Shown one piece after another: positions 24,578 through 34,571 of a stretch of 64,000 bases of DNA. Each line of letters starts with the position of its first letter. Position 1 is the stretch's first letter. The DNA is taken from contig NZ_CAKKLP010000006.1 in assembly GCF_918698085.1 (NCBI RefSeq), forward strand, positions 216,277-280,276. The letters run 5' to 3'. This DNA is from Chryseobacterium sp. Bi04 (lineage in GTDB: Bacteria > Bacteroidota > Bacteroidia > Flavobacteriales > Weeksellaceae). The position numbers and the translations under genes are program-made. Below the pieces are notes generated by a model. It saw nothing but the letters and a program-made list of their open reading frames with translations, did not search any database and was not told the DNA's origin.

Positions 24578-26479
24578 TTATTTTACTTCTTCGAAGTCTG
24601 CATCCTGTACATCTTCACCTCCTGCATTGTTACCTCCAGGATTTTGAGCTCCTGCTCCTGCATCAGCACCCGGCTGTTGACCTGCTGCATACAATTCTTC
24701 AGAAGCTGCCATCCATGCTGCATCTAAAGCTTCAGTTTTAGCTTTTACATCATCAACATTTTTAGCTTCAAAAGCTGTTTTCAATTCTGTGTGAGCTGCT
24801 TCGATAGCTGCCTTTTTATCAGCAGAAAGCTTTTCACCGAATTCTTTCAATTGCTTTTCAGTCTGGAAGATCAATCCGTCTGCTTTGTTGAAGATTTCAA
24901 CTTCCTCTTTTTTCTTGGCATCCGCTGCAGAGTTCTCCTGAGCTTCTTTTTTCATTCTTTCAATTTCCTCATCAGAAAGACCTGAAGAAGCCTGAATTTT
25001 GATAGTCTGCTCCTTACCTGTTCCTTTATCTTTAGCAGATACACTTAAGATACCGTTGGCATCAATATCGAAAGTTACTTCAATTTGAGGAACTCCTCTT
25101 GGTGCTGGTGGAATATCTGTAAGATCAAATCTACCGATTTCTTTGTTGTCGTTGAACATAGATCTTTCTCCCTGTCCTACTCTGATGCTTACCGCTGGCT
25201 GATTGTCAGAAGCTGTAGAGAACACCTCAGACTTTTTAGTTGGAATTGTAGTATTCGCTTCAATTAATTTAGTGAATACAGAACCCATAGTTTCAATACC
25301 TAAAGAAAGTGGTGTAACGTCAAGAAGTAATACGTCTTTTACGTCTCCCGTCAATACACCTCCCTGGATAGCTGCACCAATAGCAACAACCTCATCCGGG
25401 TTAACACCTTTAGATGGTTTTTTACCGAAGAATTTTTCTACTTCTTCCTGGATAATAGGGATTCTTGTAGAACCTCCTACCAAGATTACTTCGTCAATAT
25501 CAGAAGTTGATAAACCTGCATCTTTTAATGCTTTAGCAACCGGCTCCATAGATCTTCTTACTAAATCAGCAGATAACTGCTCAAATTTAGCTTTAGTTAA
25601 AGACTTCACTAAGTGTTTAGGACCTGTAGCTGTAGCTGTGATGTATGGTAAGTTGATTTCAGTCTGAGCAGAAGAAGATAACTCAACTTTTGCTTTTTCA
25701 GCAGCTTCTTTCAATCTTTGAAGAGCAATAGCATCAGTTTTTAAATCTACACCTTCCTCAGCTTTGAACTCATCAGCCATCCAGTTGATGATCACATCAT
25801 CAAAGTCATCACCTCCTAAGTGAGTATCTCCGTTTGTAGACAATACTTCAAATACACCATCTCCCAAATCAAGGATAGAGATATCGAAAGTACCACCACC
25901 AAGATCATATACTGCGATTTTCTGATCTTTATGGTTTTTATCAAGACCATAAGCTAACGCTGCAGCTGTAGGCTCATTGATAATTCTTTCTACTTTAAGA
26001 CCTGCAATTTCACCAGCCTCTTTAGTAGCCTGTCTTTGCGCGTCATTGAAGTAGGCAGGAACAGTAATTACCGCTCTTGTTACTTCTTGTCCAAGGTAAT
26101 CTTCAGCAGTTTTCTTCATTTTCTGAAGCGTCATTGCAGAAATTTCCTGTGGAGTATATTCTCTATCGTCAATTTTTACTTTTACCGTATCGTTTGGTCC
26201 GCTTACTACTTCATAAGGTACTCTTGAAATTTCTTTAGCATCTTCTTTAAAATGAGTTCCGATAAATCTTTTGATAGAGTATACAGTTTTCTTTGGATTC
26301 GTTACAGCCTGTCTTTTTGCAGGATCACCTACTTTTCTTTCACCATCTTCTGTAAATGCTACAATAGAAGGTGTTGTTCTTTTACCTTCAGCATTTGGGA
26401 TAACAACAGGGTCTTTACCCTCCATAACAGCAACACAAGAGTTGGTTGTACCTAAGTCAATTCCAATTATTTTACTCAT
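24578..26479 (-). CDS. dnaK: Molecular chaperone DnaK (Hsp70)
   Basis: This 633-residue Hsp70 uses ATP to hold and release unfolded proteins in the cytoplasm. The nucleotide-binding domain has [37 protein letters not shown] and [16 protein letters not shown], with [11 protein letters not shown] later. The interdomain linker ([15 protein letters not shown]) and substrate-binding domain are intact. The tail ends with a Gly/Ala-rich stretch and [11 protein letters not shown], typical of bacterial DnaK. No grpE or dnaJ is adjacent. Confidence 0.99.
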   Translation of the reverse strand: MSKIIGIDLGTTNSCVAVMEGKDPVVIPNAEGKRTTPSIVAFTEDGERKVGDPAKRQAVTNPKKTVYSIKRFIGTHFKEDAKEISRVPYEVVSGPNDTVKVKIDDREYTPQEISAMTLQKMKKTAEDYLGQEVTRAVITVPAYFNDAQRQATKEAGEIAGLKVERIINEPTAAALAYGLDKNHKDQKIAVYDLGGGTFDISILDLGDGVFEVLSTNGDTHLGGDDFDDVIINWMADEFKAEEGVDLKTDAIALQRLKEAAEKAKVELSSSAQTEINLPYITATATGPKHLVKSLTKAKFEQLSADLVRRSMEPVAKALKDAGLSTSDIDEVILVGGSTRIPIIQEEVEKFFGKKPSKGVNPDEVVAIGAAIQGGVLTGDVKDVLLLDVTPLSLGIETMGSVFTKLIEANTTIPTKKSEVFSTASDNQPAVSIRVGQGERSMFNDNKEIGRFDLTDIPPAPRGVPQIEVTFDIDANGILSVSAKDKGTGKEQTIKIQASSGLSDEEIERMKKEAQENSAADAKKKEEVEIFNKADGLIFQTEKQLKEFGEKLSADKKAAIEAAHTELKTAFEAKNVDDVKAKTEALDAAWMAASEELYAAGQQPGADAGAGAQNPGGNNAGGEDVQDADFEEVK

Positions 26480-27094
26480 AATATTTTATTTTTTCTAATT
26501 TTTAAGTTTAATTTATACTCTCAATTTCTCAATATCTGTACCATTCAAAGAATTATGACAAAATGACACAATAAAAATAAAAACCCCGGTATATCGAGGT
26601 TTTCTATAGATTAATATGGAAATTTTTTCAGCTAAACAGCAGCCAATCTCCCCGGATCTGTGAAGGAAAATTTAAAATATAGCCTATTATATTCTCATTG
26701 AAGTTATATGCTACAAGCATCCTTCAAACTCAAAGTATTGAAAAACATAGATCCTGATGTTTTTATATATTATCTTTCCAGAATAATATCTTACAGAAGC
26801 CGGATAATGCTCAAAAACATACTGTGCTTTCAGCTTTATTACAGCATCAAACTGCTGCATATGATTGGGTTATATTTTGTTGTCCCATGCAATAAGCTCA
26901 GTACAATTGTTTTTTTCATGAAATTTAATTATTATAAAATAAAAATATATTGATTCACGATCATCTACAGATAATTATTATCAACCAAAAAGCAATAATT
27001 CACTCTTCTTTAAAAATTAATCAAAGTTTAACCTTATAAATAGAGTCAGAAACTTTACGAATTATTATTTTTGATAAATTATATACATTTAAGA
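26480..27094. other. 615-bp AT-rich region between dnaK and ppk1
   Basis: This is a divergent promoter region. A weak hairpin (AAAACC...GGTTTT, about 26580-26604) is present. An 81-codon open frame (26708-26953) has hydrophobic low-complexity content and no coupling or motif, so I do not call it. No clear promoter pair was placed. Confidence 0.4.
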
Positions 27095-29167
27095 ATGTCA
27101 TTACACTTTAATCCGCGAGATATTACATGGCTTGCCTTCAATGAAAGAGTTTTACAGGAAGCTATGGATGAGAAAGTTCCTCTTCATTTAAGAATACGTT
27201 TCCTCGGAATTTTTTCCAACAACCTGGATGAATTCTTCAGAGTACGTGTTGCCGGATTAAAGCGTGCCATGGATTTTAAGGAAAAAGTGATCGCTGAATC
27301 TTTCTATCAGCCCCCTTCCAAAATTCTTCAGCACATTAATGATATTGTAATGAGGCATCAGTTGAATTTCGATAAAACCTGGAAAAAAATTCAGGCAGAG
27401 ATGGCTGATCATAAAGTTTTCATTAAAAATTCTAAAAATCTGACCGCAAAGCAAAAAGAATTTGTCAGAAACTATTTTGATGAAGTGGTAGAATCTAATG
27501 TAATTCCTATTTTGCTTCATGAAAACACTCCCATGCCTTATTTGAGGGACAAAAGCCTTTATCTGGGTGTTGCCATGAGAAAAAAAGACTGGCAGTATTC
27601 CAGCAATTATGCCATTATTGAAATACCTTCCCGCTTTGTCGGAAGATTTGTACTCCTTCCTACCGAAGATCCTGAAGAGAAAAATGTAATGCTGCTGGAA
27701 GATGTCATCACGTTCAATCTACCTCACATTTTCTCATATTTTGGCTATGATGAATTTGCAGCCAATGCCTTTAAAGTTACAAAAGATGCTGAACTGGACC
27801 TGGATAATGACATCCGTACCAACTTTGCAGAAAAAATAGAAAAAGGTCTCAAAAACAGAAGAAAAGGAAAACCCACCCGTTTTGTTTTTGATAAAGATAT
27901 GGATAAGGCCCTGCTGGAGCTCCTGATCAGAAAGCTTAACCTTACTAAAAAAGACAGTATTATTCCGGGAGGAAAAATCCATAACTTCAAGCATTTCATG
28001 GACTTTCCTGATGTTTTTGAAACCTATGAAAGACCGGTAGAAAGAACTTCTTTTACCCATCAGGCTTTTGAACATGGAGAAAGAGTGACAGATGTTATTT
28101 TAAAAGACGATGTCCTTCTCAGCTTCCCTTATCATAAATACAATCCGGTAATCGATCTTCTGCGTGAAGCCGCAATGGACCCGGATGTAAAATCTATACA
28201 GATCACCGCCTACCGCATGGCAAGCAGCTCCAAAATCATTAATGCCCTGATCTATGCTGCAAGAAATGGCAAAGAAGTAACGGTCATGCTGGAGCTTCAG
28301 GCAAGATTTGATGAAGAATCCAATCTGAAATGGAAGGATATGCTGGAACCTGAAGGAATTACAGTACTGGTAGGACTTCCGAACAAAAAGGTTCATGCCA
28401 AGCTTTGTGTCATCAAAAAAAGAGCCCACAATAAAACCATCCAATATGGATTTGTCAGCACTGGAAATTTCAATGAAAAAACAGCAAAAATCTACGGAGA
28501 CCATTTATTGCTGACCACTGACCGTGGCATTATGGCAGACATTAATAAAGTATTCAGTGTATTGAAAAAACCAAAAGATGATTATCTCCCGGTACTGAAA
28601 ACCTGCAAAAATTTATTGGTTTGCCCACAATTTATGCGTGAAAAGATTGTTCATCATATTGATAAAGAGATTGAAGAAGCTAAAGCAGGAAGAAGAGCCG
28701 AAATTATTGTTAAGGCCAATTCTCTCAGCGACAGATCCCTGATCGAAAAACTGTATGAGGCCGCAAAGGCAGGAGTGGTTACAAGGCTCATCGTAAGAGG
28801 AATCTATTGTGCCGTTAACCAAAAAGATTTTAAAGAAAAAATAAAAGCGATAAGTATCGTTGATGAATATCTGGAACATGCCAGAGTAATGTATTTCTAT
28901 AATAAAGGGAGTGAAGATATGTATATTTCCTCTGCAGACTGGATGACCAGAAATCTTGATTACAGAATTGAGGCTGCAGCCAGAATTACAGACAAAAACC
29001 TTAAAAAAGAATTAAAAGACATACTGAATATTCAGCTTAGTGACAATGTAAAGGCAAGGATTTTAGATAAGAAACTGAGCAATGAATATGTAAGAAATGA
29101 CAAGAAAGAATGCCGTTCTCAAATAGAAACCTATAAATATTTAAAAGCTAAAACTAATAAAAAATGA
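27095..29167 (+). CDS. ppk1: Polyphosphate kinase 1
   Basis: This cytosolic or membrane-associated enzyme polymerises the gamma phosphate of ATP into polyphosphate. The frame is open from 27071, but the Met at 27095 starts the family-typical FNPRDITWLAFNERVLQEA, giving 690 residues. The N domain includes LGIFSNNLDEFFRVRVAGL. The catalytic domains carry SIQITAYRMASSSKIINAL, NKKVHAKLCVI (the phospho-accepting His) and YGFVSTGNFNEKTAKIYGDH. The C2 domain has SLSDRSLIEKLYEAAKAGV and YISSADWMTRNLDYRIE. The stop overlaps the ppx start by 4 bases, so the two are translationally coupled. Confidence 0.97.
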   Translation: MSLHFNPRDITWLAFNERVLQEAMDEKVPLHLRIRFLGIFSNNLDEFFRVRVAGLKRAMDFKEKVIAESFYQPPSKILQHINDIVMRHQLNFDKTWKKIQAEMADHKVFIKNSKNLTAKQKEFVRNYFDEVVESNVIPILLHENTPMPYLRDKSLYLGVAMRKKDWQYSSNYAIIEIPSRFVGRFVLLPTEDPEEKNVMLLEDVITFNLPHIFSYFGYDEFAANAFKVTKDAELDLDNDIRTNFAEKIEKGLKNRRKGKPTRFVFDKDMDKALLELLIRKLNLTKKDSIIPGGKIHNFKHFMDFPDVFETYERPVERTSFTHQAFEHGERVTDVILKDDVLLSFPYHKYNPVIDLLREAAMDPDVKSIQITAYRMASSSKIINALIYAARNGKEVTVMLELQARFDEESNLKWKDMLEPEGITVLVGLPNKKVHAKLCVIKKRAHNKTIQYGFVSTGNFNEKTAKIYGDHLLLTTDRGIMADINKVFSVLKKPKDDYLPVLKTCKNLLVCPQFMREKIVHHIDKEIEEAKAGRRAEIIVKANSLSDRSLIEKLYEAAKAGVVTRLIVRGIYCAVNQKDFKEKIKAISIVDEYLEHARVMYFYNKGSEDMYISSADWMTRNLDYRIEAAARITDKNLKKELKDILNIQLSDNVKARILDKKLSNEYVRNDKKECRSQIETYKYLKAKTNKK

Positions 29168-30048
29168 AGATCGCAGCGATAGACATAGGAAGTAATGCAG
29201 CCCGACTTCTTATTAATGAAGTAAAAATAAATAATAGAAAACCTGAATTCATTAAGCTCAATCTTTTGAGAATCCCTCTGAGATTGGGGATGGATGTTTT
29301 CACCATTGGCAAAATAGGCAGCGAAAGAGAGAAAATGGTCATTGATGCCATGAAGATCTTTAGCGACCTTATGAATATCTATAAAGTAGACCATTACAGA
29401 GCCTGTGCTACAAGTGCCATGCGTGATGCAGCAAACGGTAATGAAATCATCAGACAGGTTCAGGAAACATCAGGAATCAATATAGAAATTATTTCCGGAG
29501 ATGAAGAAGCTACCCTGATTTATGAGAACCATGTAGCTGAAGGGCTTGATAAAGATTTTGCCTATCTATACATTGATGTAGGCGGAGGTTCTACAGAACT
29601 TACCTTCTACGAAAACGGTAAAATGCTCTATGAAAGATCCTTCAATATCGGGACAATCCGCCTGCTTAATAATCTGGTCACCGCAGACAACTGGAAAGAG
29701 ATGAAAGAGGAGATCAAAAAAAATATTATCAGTAAAAAGCCGATTGTGGCTATAGGTTCAGGAGGAAATATCAACAAGATTTTCTCCATGAGCAAAACAA
29801 AAGAAGGCAAACCAATGTCTTTATCTCATCTTAAAAAGGTATATAAGGAATTTAATGAACTTTCAGTAGATGAAAGGATGACAAACTACAGCCTGAGAGA
29901 AGACAGAGCAGATGTTTTAGTTCCTGCCCTGCGTATTTTCAATAATATAATGTCCTGGTCAGATATCAATAGGATTTTCGTTCCTAAGATTTCTGTGGCC
30001 GATGGATTGATCCAGAATATATACAGCCAGTTACAGCATAAAAAATAA
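29164..30048 (+). CDS. ppx: Exopolyphosphatase / Ppx-GppA phosphatase
   Basis: This 294-residue protein is of the Ppx/GppA family with the actin-like ATPase fold. It has AAIDIGSNAARLLINE (phosphate 1), CATSAMRDAANG, and YIDVGGGSTELTF (phosphate 2), then VAIGSGGNI. It lacks the C-terminal HD-like domain of long E. coli Ppx, matching the short form. It releases phosphate from polyphosphate or pppGpp; the ppk1 overlap (ATGA) favours polyphosphate. Confidence 0.95.
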   Translation: MKIAAIDIGSNAARLLINEVKINNRKPEFIKLNLLRIPLRLGMDVFTIGKIGSEREKMVIDAMKIFSDLMNIYKVDHYRACATSAMRDAANGNEIIRQVQETSGINIEIISGDEEATLIYENHVAEGLDKDFAYLYIDVGGGSTELTFYENGKMLYERSFNIGTIRLLNNLVTADNWKEMKEEIKKNIISKKPIVAIGSGGNINKIFSMSKTKEGKPMSLSHLKKVYKEFNELSVDERMTNYSLREDRADVLVPALRIFNNIMSWSDINRIFVPKISVADGLIQNIYSQLQHKK

Positions 30049-30068
30049 TTTTCACAGCATAATATTTG

Positions 30069-30098
30069 AAAACCGGGCTCTATTGTTCCGGTTTTTCG
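30069..30098 (+). terminator. Terminator after ppk1-ppx
   Basis: AAAACCGG (30069-30076) pairs with CCGGTTTT (30088-30095) and is followed by T residues, 20 bases after the ppx stop. Confidence 0.75.
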
Positions 30099-30105
30099 TT
30101 TTTCA

Positions 30106-30194
30106 GAAGCTATTTCCTGCTTTCCGCTGTATCTTTTTCTGCAGCCGCTTTACAGCCATTCCGGAAAAAGGATGCCGCTGCAATCAGGGCTGGG
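30106..30194. repeat. Interspersed repeat of Chryseobacterium type (REP/MITE-like)
   Basis: About 90 bases with GAAGCTATTTCCTGCTTTCC at the left, ATCTTTTTC and GAAAAAGGAT as inverted arms, then TGCCGCTGCAATCAGGGCT. I recall closely similar intergenic units in many Chryseobacterium genomes. No coding sequence is inside. A mobile non-autonomous or structural-RNA origin is possible. Confidence 0.55.
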
Positions 30195-30259
30195 AATGTT
30201 TATTTATTATCTAAAATTAAGTTTTGGCTGAAGCCAGAGGAGATATGTTTCCAGATGAA

Positions 30260-30277
30260 AGCGGACTAAAGTCCGCT
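30260..30277. repeat. Short palindromic repeat
   Basis: AGCGGACT, AA, AGTCCGCT: a perfect 8-bp stem with a 2-base centre. A related shorter form, GGCT AA AGCC, lies at 59951-59960. This style of palindrome is common between Chryseobacterium genes. Confidence 0.5.
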
Positions 30278-30300
30278 CCTATTGAATTTTAACAGCAATA

Positions 30301-30348
30301 TCTTTACTCTTTACTCTTTACTCTTTACTCTTTACTCTTTACTCTTTA
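30301..30348. repeat. Heptanucleotide tandem repeat (TCTTTAC), about 6.9 units
   Basis: Six perfect TCTTTAC units (30301-30342) are followed by TCTTTA. The repeat lies 90 bases before the NAD(P)-binding protein gene and could change length by slippage, altering spacing in that gene's upstream region. Confidence 0.9.
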
Positions 30349-30437
30349 TTACTTATTTTTTATTCTTTAAATTAAAATCCCTAACTTTAAAGTAATTCCT
30401 ATCTCTCATTCGTCTTACAACTATCAATAGCAATACA

Positions 30438-31091
30438 ATGACTCCGATCAAAATAATTCTTACAGGAGCTACCGGAATGGTAGGTGAAGGTGTTTTAATG
30501 GAATGCCTGGAAAACCCGAACGTTTCTGAAATATTGAGCATAAGCAGAAAACCTTCAGGAAAGCAGCATTCAAAACTAAAGGAATATCTTGTTTCTGACT
30601 TTTTGTCAATAGATATCAATGATGAAAAACTGAAAGGCTATGACGCCTGTTTTTTCTGTGCCGGTATCAGCAGCGTTGGAATGAGCGAGGAAGATTATAC
30701 TAAAATTACCTACGATACCACCCTTCATATAGCAAAAGCTGTCCTGAATCAAAATCCGCAAATGGTCTTTAATTATGTTTCAGGAGCTCAGACTGATAGT
30801 ACGGAAAGTGGAAAAATGATGTGGGCAAGAGTGAAAGGGAAAACAGAAAATGCTTTAAAAAAGATGAATTTTAAAGATGTTTACAACTTTCGTCCCGGTT
30901 TTATGAAACCTATTGAAGGCCAATTGAATGTAAAATGGTTTTTCAAACCTTTTATTTGGTTTTTTCCTGTTTTTTTACCGTCAAAATCATTATCTTTACA
31001 CGAAGTGGGAAGAGCAATGATCAATGCTGTACAAAAAGGATACCCAACTTCCACTTTAGAGATTAGAGATATTAAAAATTTAGCGATATGA
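30438..31091 (+). CDS. NAD(P)-binding Rossmann protein (SDR/HTATIP2-like)
   Basis: This 217-residue protein has an N-terminal nucleotide-binding loop ILTGATGMVGEGVLM and a second strand ending ISRKPSG (basic residues after the strand suggest NADP). ACFFCAGISSVGMSEEDYTK and FNYVSGAQTDSTE are like the HTATIP2/atypical SDR group. The usual catalytic YxxxK is not obvious (WARVKGKTENAL is in its place), as in atypical SDRs. It may be an oxidoreductase or a redox sensor. The stop overlaps the start of a 50-residue membrane protein by ATGA. Confidence 0.85.
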   Translation: MTPIKIILTGATGMVGEGVLMECLENPNVSEILSISRKPSGKQHSKLKEYLVSDFLSIDINDEKLKGYDACFFCAGISSVGMSEEDYTKITYDTTLHIAKAVLNQNPQMVFNYVSGAQTDSTESGKMMWARVKGKTENALKKMNFKDVYNFRPGFMKPIEGQLNVKWFFKPFIWFFPVFLPSKSLSLHEVGRAMINAVQKGYPTSTLEIRDIKNLAI

Positions 31092-31240
31092 GAGACATGT
31101 TAAAAAGAATTGTTCTGGTTATTTTTGTACTCTTACTCCTGACTGCAGTGTCAGGATTTTTCTATATGCAGCAACACCCTCTGGAAGGAAGTAAATCCGG
31201 AAGTATCCTCAATTTTTCCGGTCAGTCTGTCAATAAATAA
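31088..31240 (+). CDS. Small membrane protein (50 residues)
   Basis: ATG at 31088 overlaps the previous stop by 4 bases (ATGA); TAA is at 31238-31240. It has a basic start (MRDMLKRI) and one hydrophobic helix (VLVIFVLLLLTAVSGFFYM), then a short polar tail (QQHPLEGSKSGSI...). It is either a single-pass membrane protein or an uncleaved exported peptide. Translational coupling to the NAD(P)-binding protein suggests a linked role, but nothing more can be said. Confidence 0.6.
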   Translation: MRDMLKRIVLVIFVLLLLTAVSGFFYMQQHPLEGSKSGSILNFSGQSVNK

Positions 31241-31372
31241 TTCCATGATTTATTAACCTCTATCATATATTTAATATTTTACAAACCTATTTTTTAAACA
31301 TTTCTTAAAATTCCCTTAAGATAGTTGACAAACATAAAGTTCATTTTTGCATTTATCTAATAAAAGTAAAAA

Positions 31373-34300
31373 ATGATCAACAACTACTTATTAAAAGGAT
31401 CTGTCATTGCCGCATTCTTCTTTCAAAGCGGGCTTTTCGGACAGACCCTTATTCATTACTGGAATTTTAATAACAATGCTTCTGCAGCTTCCATCACTAC
31501 ACCTTCTTCCACACTGGCTAACGGCTCACTGAATGCGTTGGCGGGTGGCAGCAGTGTCATAGATTTTGCAAATGGTACAGGACAAAACTTCGATATTGGT
31601 AATCTGAATGCCAGAAATGGGGATCTCTCCGGAACTCATTTAAGATTTAATAACCCTATTGGGGGTGCATTACAATTTAACCTTCCTACAACAGGGTATG
31701 ACAATGTGAATATAAAATTCACGACAAGAAGATCAGGCCAGGGAGCAGGAACACAGGCATGGTCTTATTCTACAGATGGAACTACCTTTACTCCCTATCA
31801 GACTGTAAATCCTCAGGATGCCAATCCACAGCTCATTAGTTTTGATTTCTCAGCGGTAGCAGGTGTTTCCAATAACCCGAATTTTAAATTAAAAGTTGAA
31901 TTCTCTGCAACAGGAGGAGGAACAGGCGGAAACAACCGTTTTGATAATTTTACTGTAGATGCAACTTCAACAGGAGGCGTTGACACTCCTCCTCCCACAG
32001 TCACGTATTTCCCTACAAACAACACAAATAATGCTTCTACAACTGTTCACCCTACTATTTCTTTTAATGAAAATGTAAGATTGGCAGATAATTCCGCGAT
32101 TAACGATTCTAATGCACAAAACCTGGTAGAGCTTCGTCTGGGAAACTCTACTGGTACACAAGTTCCCTTTAGTACAGCTTTCAGCAACAATATCATCACC
32201 ATCATCCCAACTTCCGGCTTAGTGCCGGGGCAGACTTATTATGCAGCGCTTACACCGAATACCATTGAAGATTTCAGTGATAATAGAGTTACATCAGCGA
32301 CTTCCAGCACCTTTACAGCTGCCGGAACTACAATTTCATTGGATAAGAATTTCATAAAAGTCAATGAAAATACAGGAAACCTGGCATTCAAAATTAACGT
32401 AGCCAACCCCTCAACGGCGACAGTTAATTTAGTTGTTAAGCCTGCCCCATTCAGCACAGCTGACAGCAATGATTTTAGTTTAGCCAACCAGACCATCACT
32501 ATTACACCTTCCACAACAAGTTATACTGTCAATATTCCTATTATTGATGATGCAACGGAAGAACAGCAGGCAGAATATTTTGTGGTAAGCCTCGAAAATC
32601 CAACCGGAGCAACCATTTCGGGAGATCATTCTGCAACAGTTTATATTATAGACAATGATAAACCGGCCCCGGCTCCGTCTAATCAGATACAGCTGAATTA
32701 TATCGGAAGTTTTGATCCTTCAGGAAATAATAACAGTTCCACAGAAATTGTAGTTCACGATCCTTCCACACAGCGTTTATTTACAATCAGCTCTATTACA
32801 GATGTGTTTGATATTATTGATTTCAGTAATCCTTCCACTCCCTCGGTTATCAAAACAGTCAATATGGCTCCCTATGGCGGAATTACAAGTATCGCCGTGA
32901 AAAACGGAATCATAGCTGCAGCATCTCCAAATACCAATCCGCAACAGAACGGTTCCGTAGTGTTTTTTGATAATAACGGAAATTTCCTGAAGCAAGTTAC
33001 TGTAGGAGCTTTACCGGATATGATTACCTTCACTCCCGACGGAACAAAGGTGATTACGGCTAATGAAGGAGAGCCAAATGATGCTTACACCGTAGATCCT
33101 GAGGGCACCATAAGCATCATTGATATTTCAGGAGGAATTGGTAACCTTACGCAAACTCATGTGACTACTCTTAATTTCAACAGTTTTGATGCTCAGGTTT
33201 CAGCCTTAGCAGCAACCGGATTAAGAAAAGTAAGAACCAACAATACCCTTTCTCAGGATTTAGAGCCTGAATATGTCACAGTAAGTGCAGACAGTCAAAA
33301 AGCCTGGGTAACGCTTCAGGAAAACAATGCCATTGCAGAAATTGACCTTACCACCCAATCTATTACAGGGATTTGGGGATTGGGCAAAAAAGATATGAGC
33401 CTCCCGGGTAATGGCTTTGATGCCTCCGATAATAATGGAGAAGTATTAATTGCCAACTGGCCCGTAAAAGCTTATTACACTCCTGATGCTGTACAGAACT
33501 ATAAAGTAGGAAATACCCATTATATTGTAACAGCCAATGAAGGGGATGAAAAAGATCTTTCAGGATACAGCGAAAGAACTACAGTAGGTGCTAATAATTA
33601 TACTTTAGATCCTGCTATTTTTCCTCAGGCCGCTCTATTAAAAGCTACTCATAATTTGGGTAGATTTAGGGTTTCATCGGCTACTGGAAATACAGATGGA
33701 GATACAGATTTTGAAGAAATCTCAGCATTAGGGGCACGTTCATTCTCTATTTTCAATACAGATACAAAACAAAGAGCTTATGACAGTGGAGATCAGTTTG
33801 AAAGATATATTGCCGCCCATTATTCATTGCTTTTCAATGTTGATAATGAATCCAATGCCGTTAAAAACAGAAGCCGTGCAAAAGGTCCGGAACCGGAAGG
33901 GGTAGCCTTAGGAACAATCAACGGACAAACCTTCGCTTTCATTACGCTGGAAAGAACAGGAGGAGTAATGGTTTACAATATTACAGATCCTGATAACCCT
34001 ACTTTTACAGATTATAAGCATTCCCGTTCTACTTCTGCCTATGGTGGAGATAACGGACCTGAAGGTATTATCTATATCGCCCCTGAAAATATGACAATCC
34101 ATAAAGGCTATGTTATTGTTGCCAATGAGATCAGTGGTACCTTATCTATCTATGAAGTAGGCCCATCACCCACCCTGGGAACCGGCGAAATAAAATCTGA
34201 AACAGCAACATTCAATGTATTCCCCAATCCTGTAAACAAAGGAAATATTCTTTACTTTAACAGAAAACAGGATTATGAGCTGTATGATATGTCAGGAAAG

Positions 34301-34411
34301 CTGATCGGAAAAGAAAAGAATGCCTTAACCATCAGCACTTCCGGTCTTTCTACAGGAGCTTACCTTGTGAAAACTTCTGAAGGACATCTTAAGAGAATTA
34401 TGGTAAAGTAA
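31373..34411 (+). CDS. Choice-of-anchor I domain protein, T9SS secreted
   Basis: This 1012-residue secreted multidomain protein has a signal peptide (residues 1-25, FFFQSGLFGQ), then a jelly-roll region to about 205. A Big/SbsA-type Ig-like domain follows (PPTVTYFPTNNTNNASTTVH, about 207-315) and a Calx-beta domain (about 320-430, AEYFVVSLENPTGATISGD). A large choice-of-anchor-I beta-propeller spans about 437-940 (FTPDGTKVITANEGEPND, GPEPEGVALGTINGQTFAFI, NGPEGIIYIAPE). The last about 70 residues are a type A T9SS sorting domain (FNVFPNPVNKG, then GAYLVKTSEGHLKRIMVK). This family is often annotated as alkaline phosphatase-like or esterase-like, but activity is not proven. A terminator follows. 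Confidence 0.9.
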   Translation: MINNYLLKGSVIAAFFFQSGLFGQTLIHYWNFNNNASAASITTPSSTLANGSLNALAGGSSVIDFANGTGQNFDIGNLNARNGDLSGTHLRFNNPIGGALQFNLPTTGYDNVNIKFTTRRSGQGAGTQAWSYSTDGTTFTPYQTVNPQDANPQLISFDFSAVAGVSNNPNFKLKVEFSATGGGTGGNNRFDNFTVDATSTGGVDTPPPTVTYFPTNNTNNASTTVHPTISFNENVRLADNSAINDSNAQNLVELRLGNSTGTQVPFSTAFSNNIITIIPTSGLVPGQTYYAALTPNTIEDFSDNRVTSATSSTFTAAGTTISLDKNFIKVNENTGNLAFKINVANPSTATVNLVVKPAPFSTADSNDFSLANQTITITPSTTSYTVNIPIIDDATEEQQAEYFVVSLENPTGATISGDHSATVYIIDNDKPAPAPSNQIQLNYIGSFDPSGNNNSSTEIVVHDPSTQRLFTISSITDVFDIIDFSNPSTPSVIKTVNMAPYGGITSIAVKNGIIAAASPNTNPQQNGSVVFFDNNGNFLKQVTVGALPDMITFTPDGTKVITANEGEPNDAYTVDPEGTISIIDISGGIGNLTQTHVTTLNFNSFDAQVSALAATGLRKVRTNNTLSQDLEPEYVTVSADSQKAWVTLQENNAIAEIDLTTQSITGIWGLGKKDMSLPGNGFDASDNNGEVLIANWPVKAYYTPDAVQNYKVGNTHYIVTANEGDEKDLSGYSERTTVGANNYTLDPAIFPQAALLKATHNLGRFRVSSATGNTDGDTDFEEISALGARSFSIFNTDTKQRAYDSGDQFERYIAAHYSLLFNVDNESNAVKNRSRAKGPEPEGVALGTINGQTFAFITLERTGGVMVYNITDPDNPTFTDYKHSRSTSAYGGDNGPEGIIYIAPENMTIHKGYVIVANEISGTLSIYEVGPSPTLGTGEIKSETATFNVFPNPVNKGNILYFNRKQDYELYDMSGKLIGKEKNALTISTSGLSTGAYLVKTSEGHLKRIMVK

Positions 34412-34432
34412 TTTACATTTATTATTGAATTC

Positions 34433-34466
34433 AAAAGCTCCGGAAATACCTGGAGCTTTTACTTTT
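34433..34466 (+). terminator. Terminator after the choice-of-anchor I gene
   Basis: AAAAGCTCC (34433-34441) pairs with GGAGCTTTT (34452-34460), then a T-rich stretch. Confidence 0.8.
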
Positions 34467-34512
34467 ATGCTTAATGTAAATAATTCATATGACAAACCTG
34501 CTTTATATCAAC

Positions 34513-34549
34513 CAATAAAAAAGACAGACCTTAAAAAAAGATCTGTCTT
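34513..34549 (-). terminator. Terminator after the NifU-like gene
   Basis: AAGACAGA (34521-34528) pairs with TCTGTCTT (34542-34549). On the minus strand a run of T follows the stem. Confidence 0.7.
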
Positions 34550-34571
34550 AAAAATATCTCCGATGTAGTTT

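Noticed and set aside
26708..26953. 81-codon plus-strand open frame between dnaK and ppk1
   Set aside because: Low-complexity AT-driven composition, no motif, no coupling to neighbours; probably chance.
30301..30348. CRISPR-like repeats
   Set aside because: Seven-base head-to-tail units without spacers are a microsatellite, not a CRISPR array.
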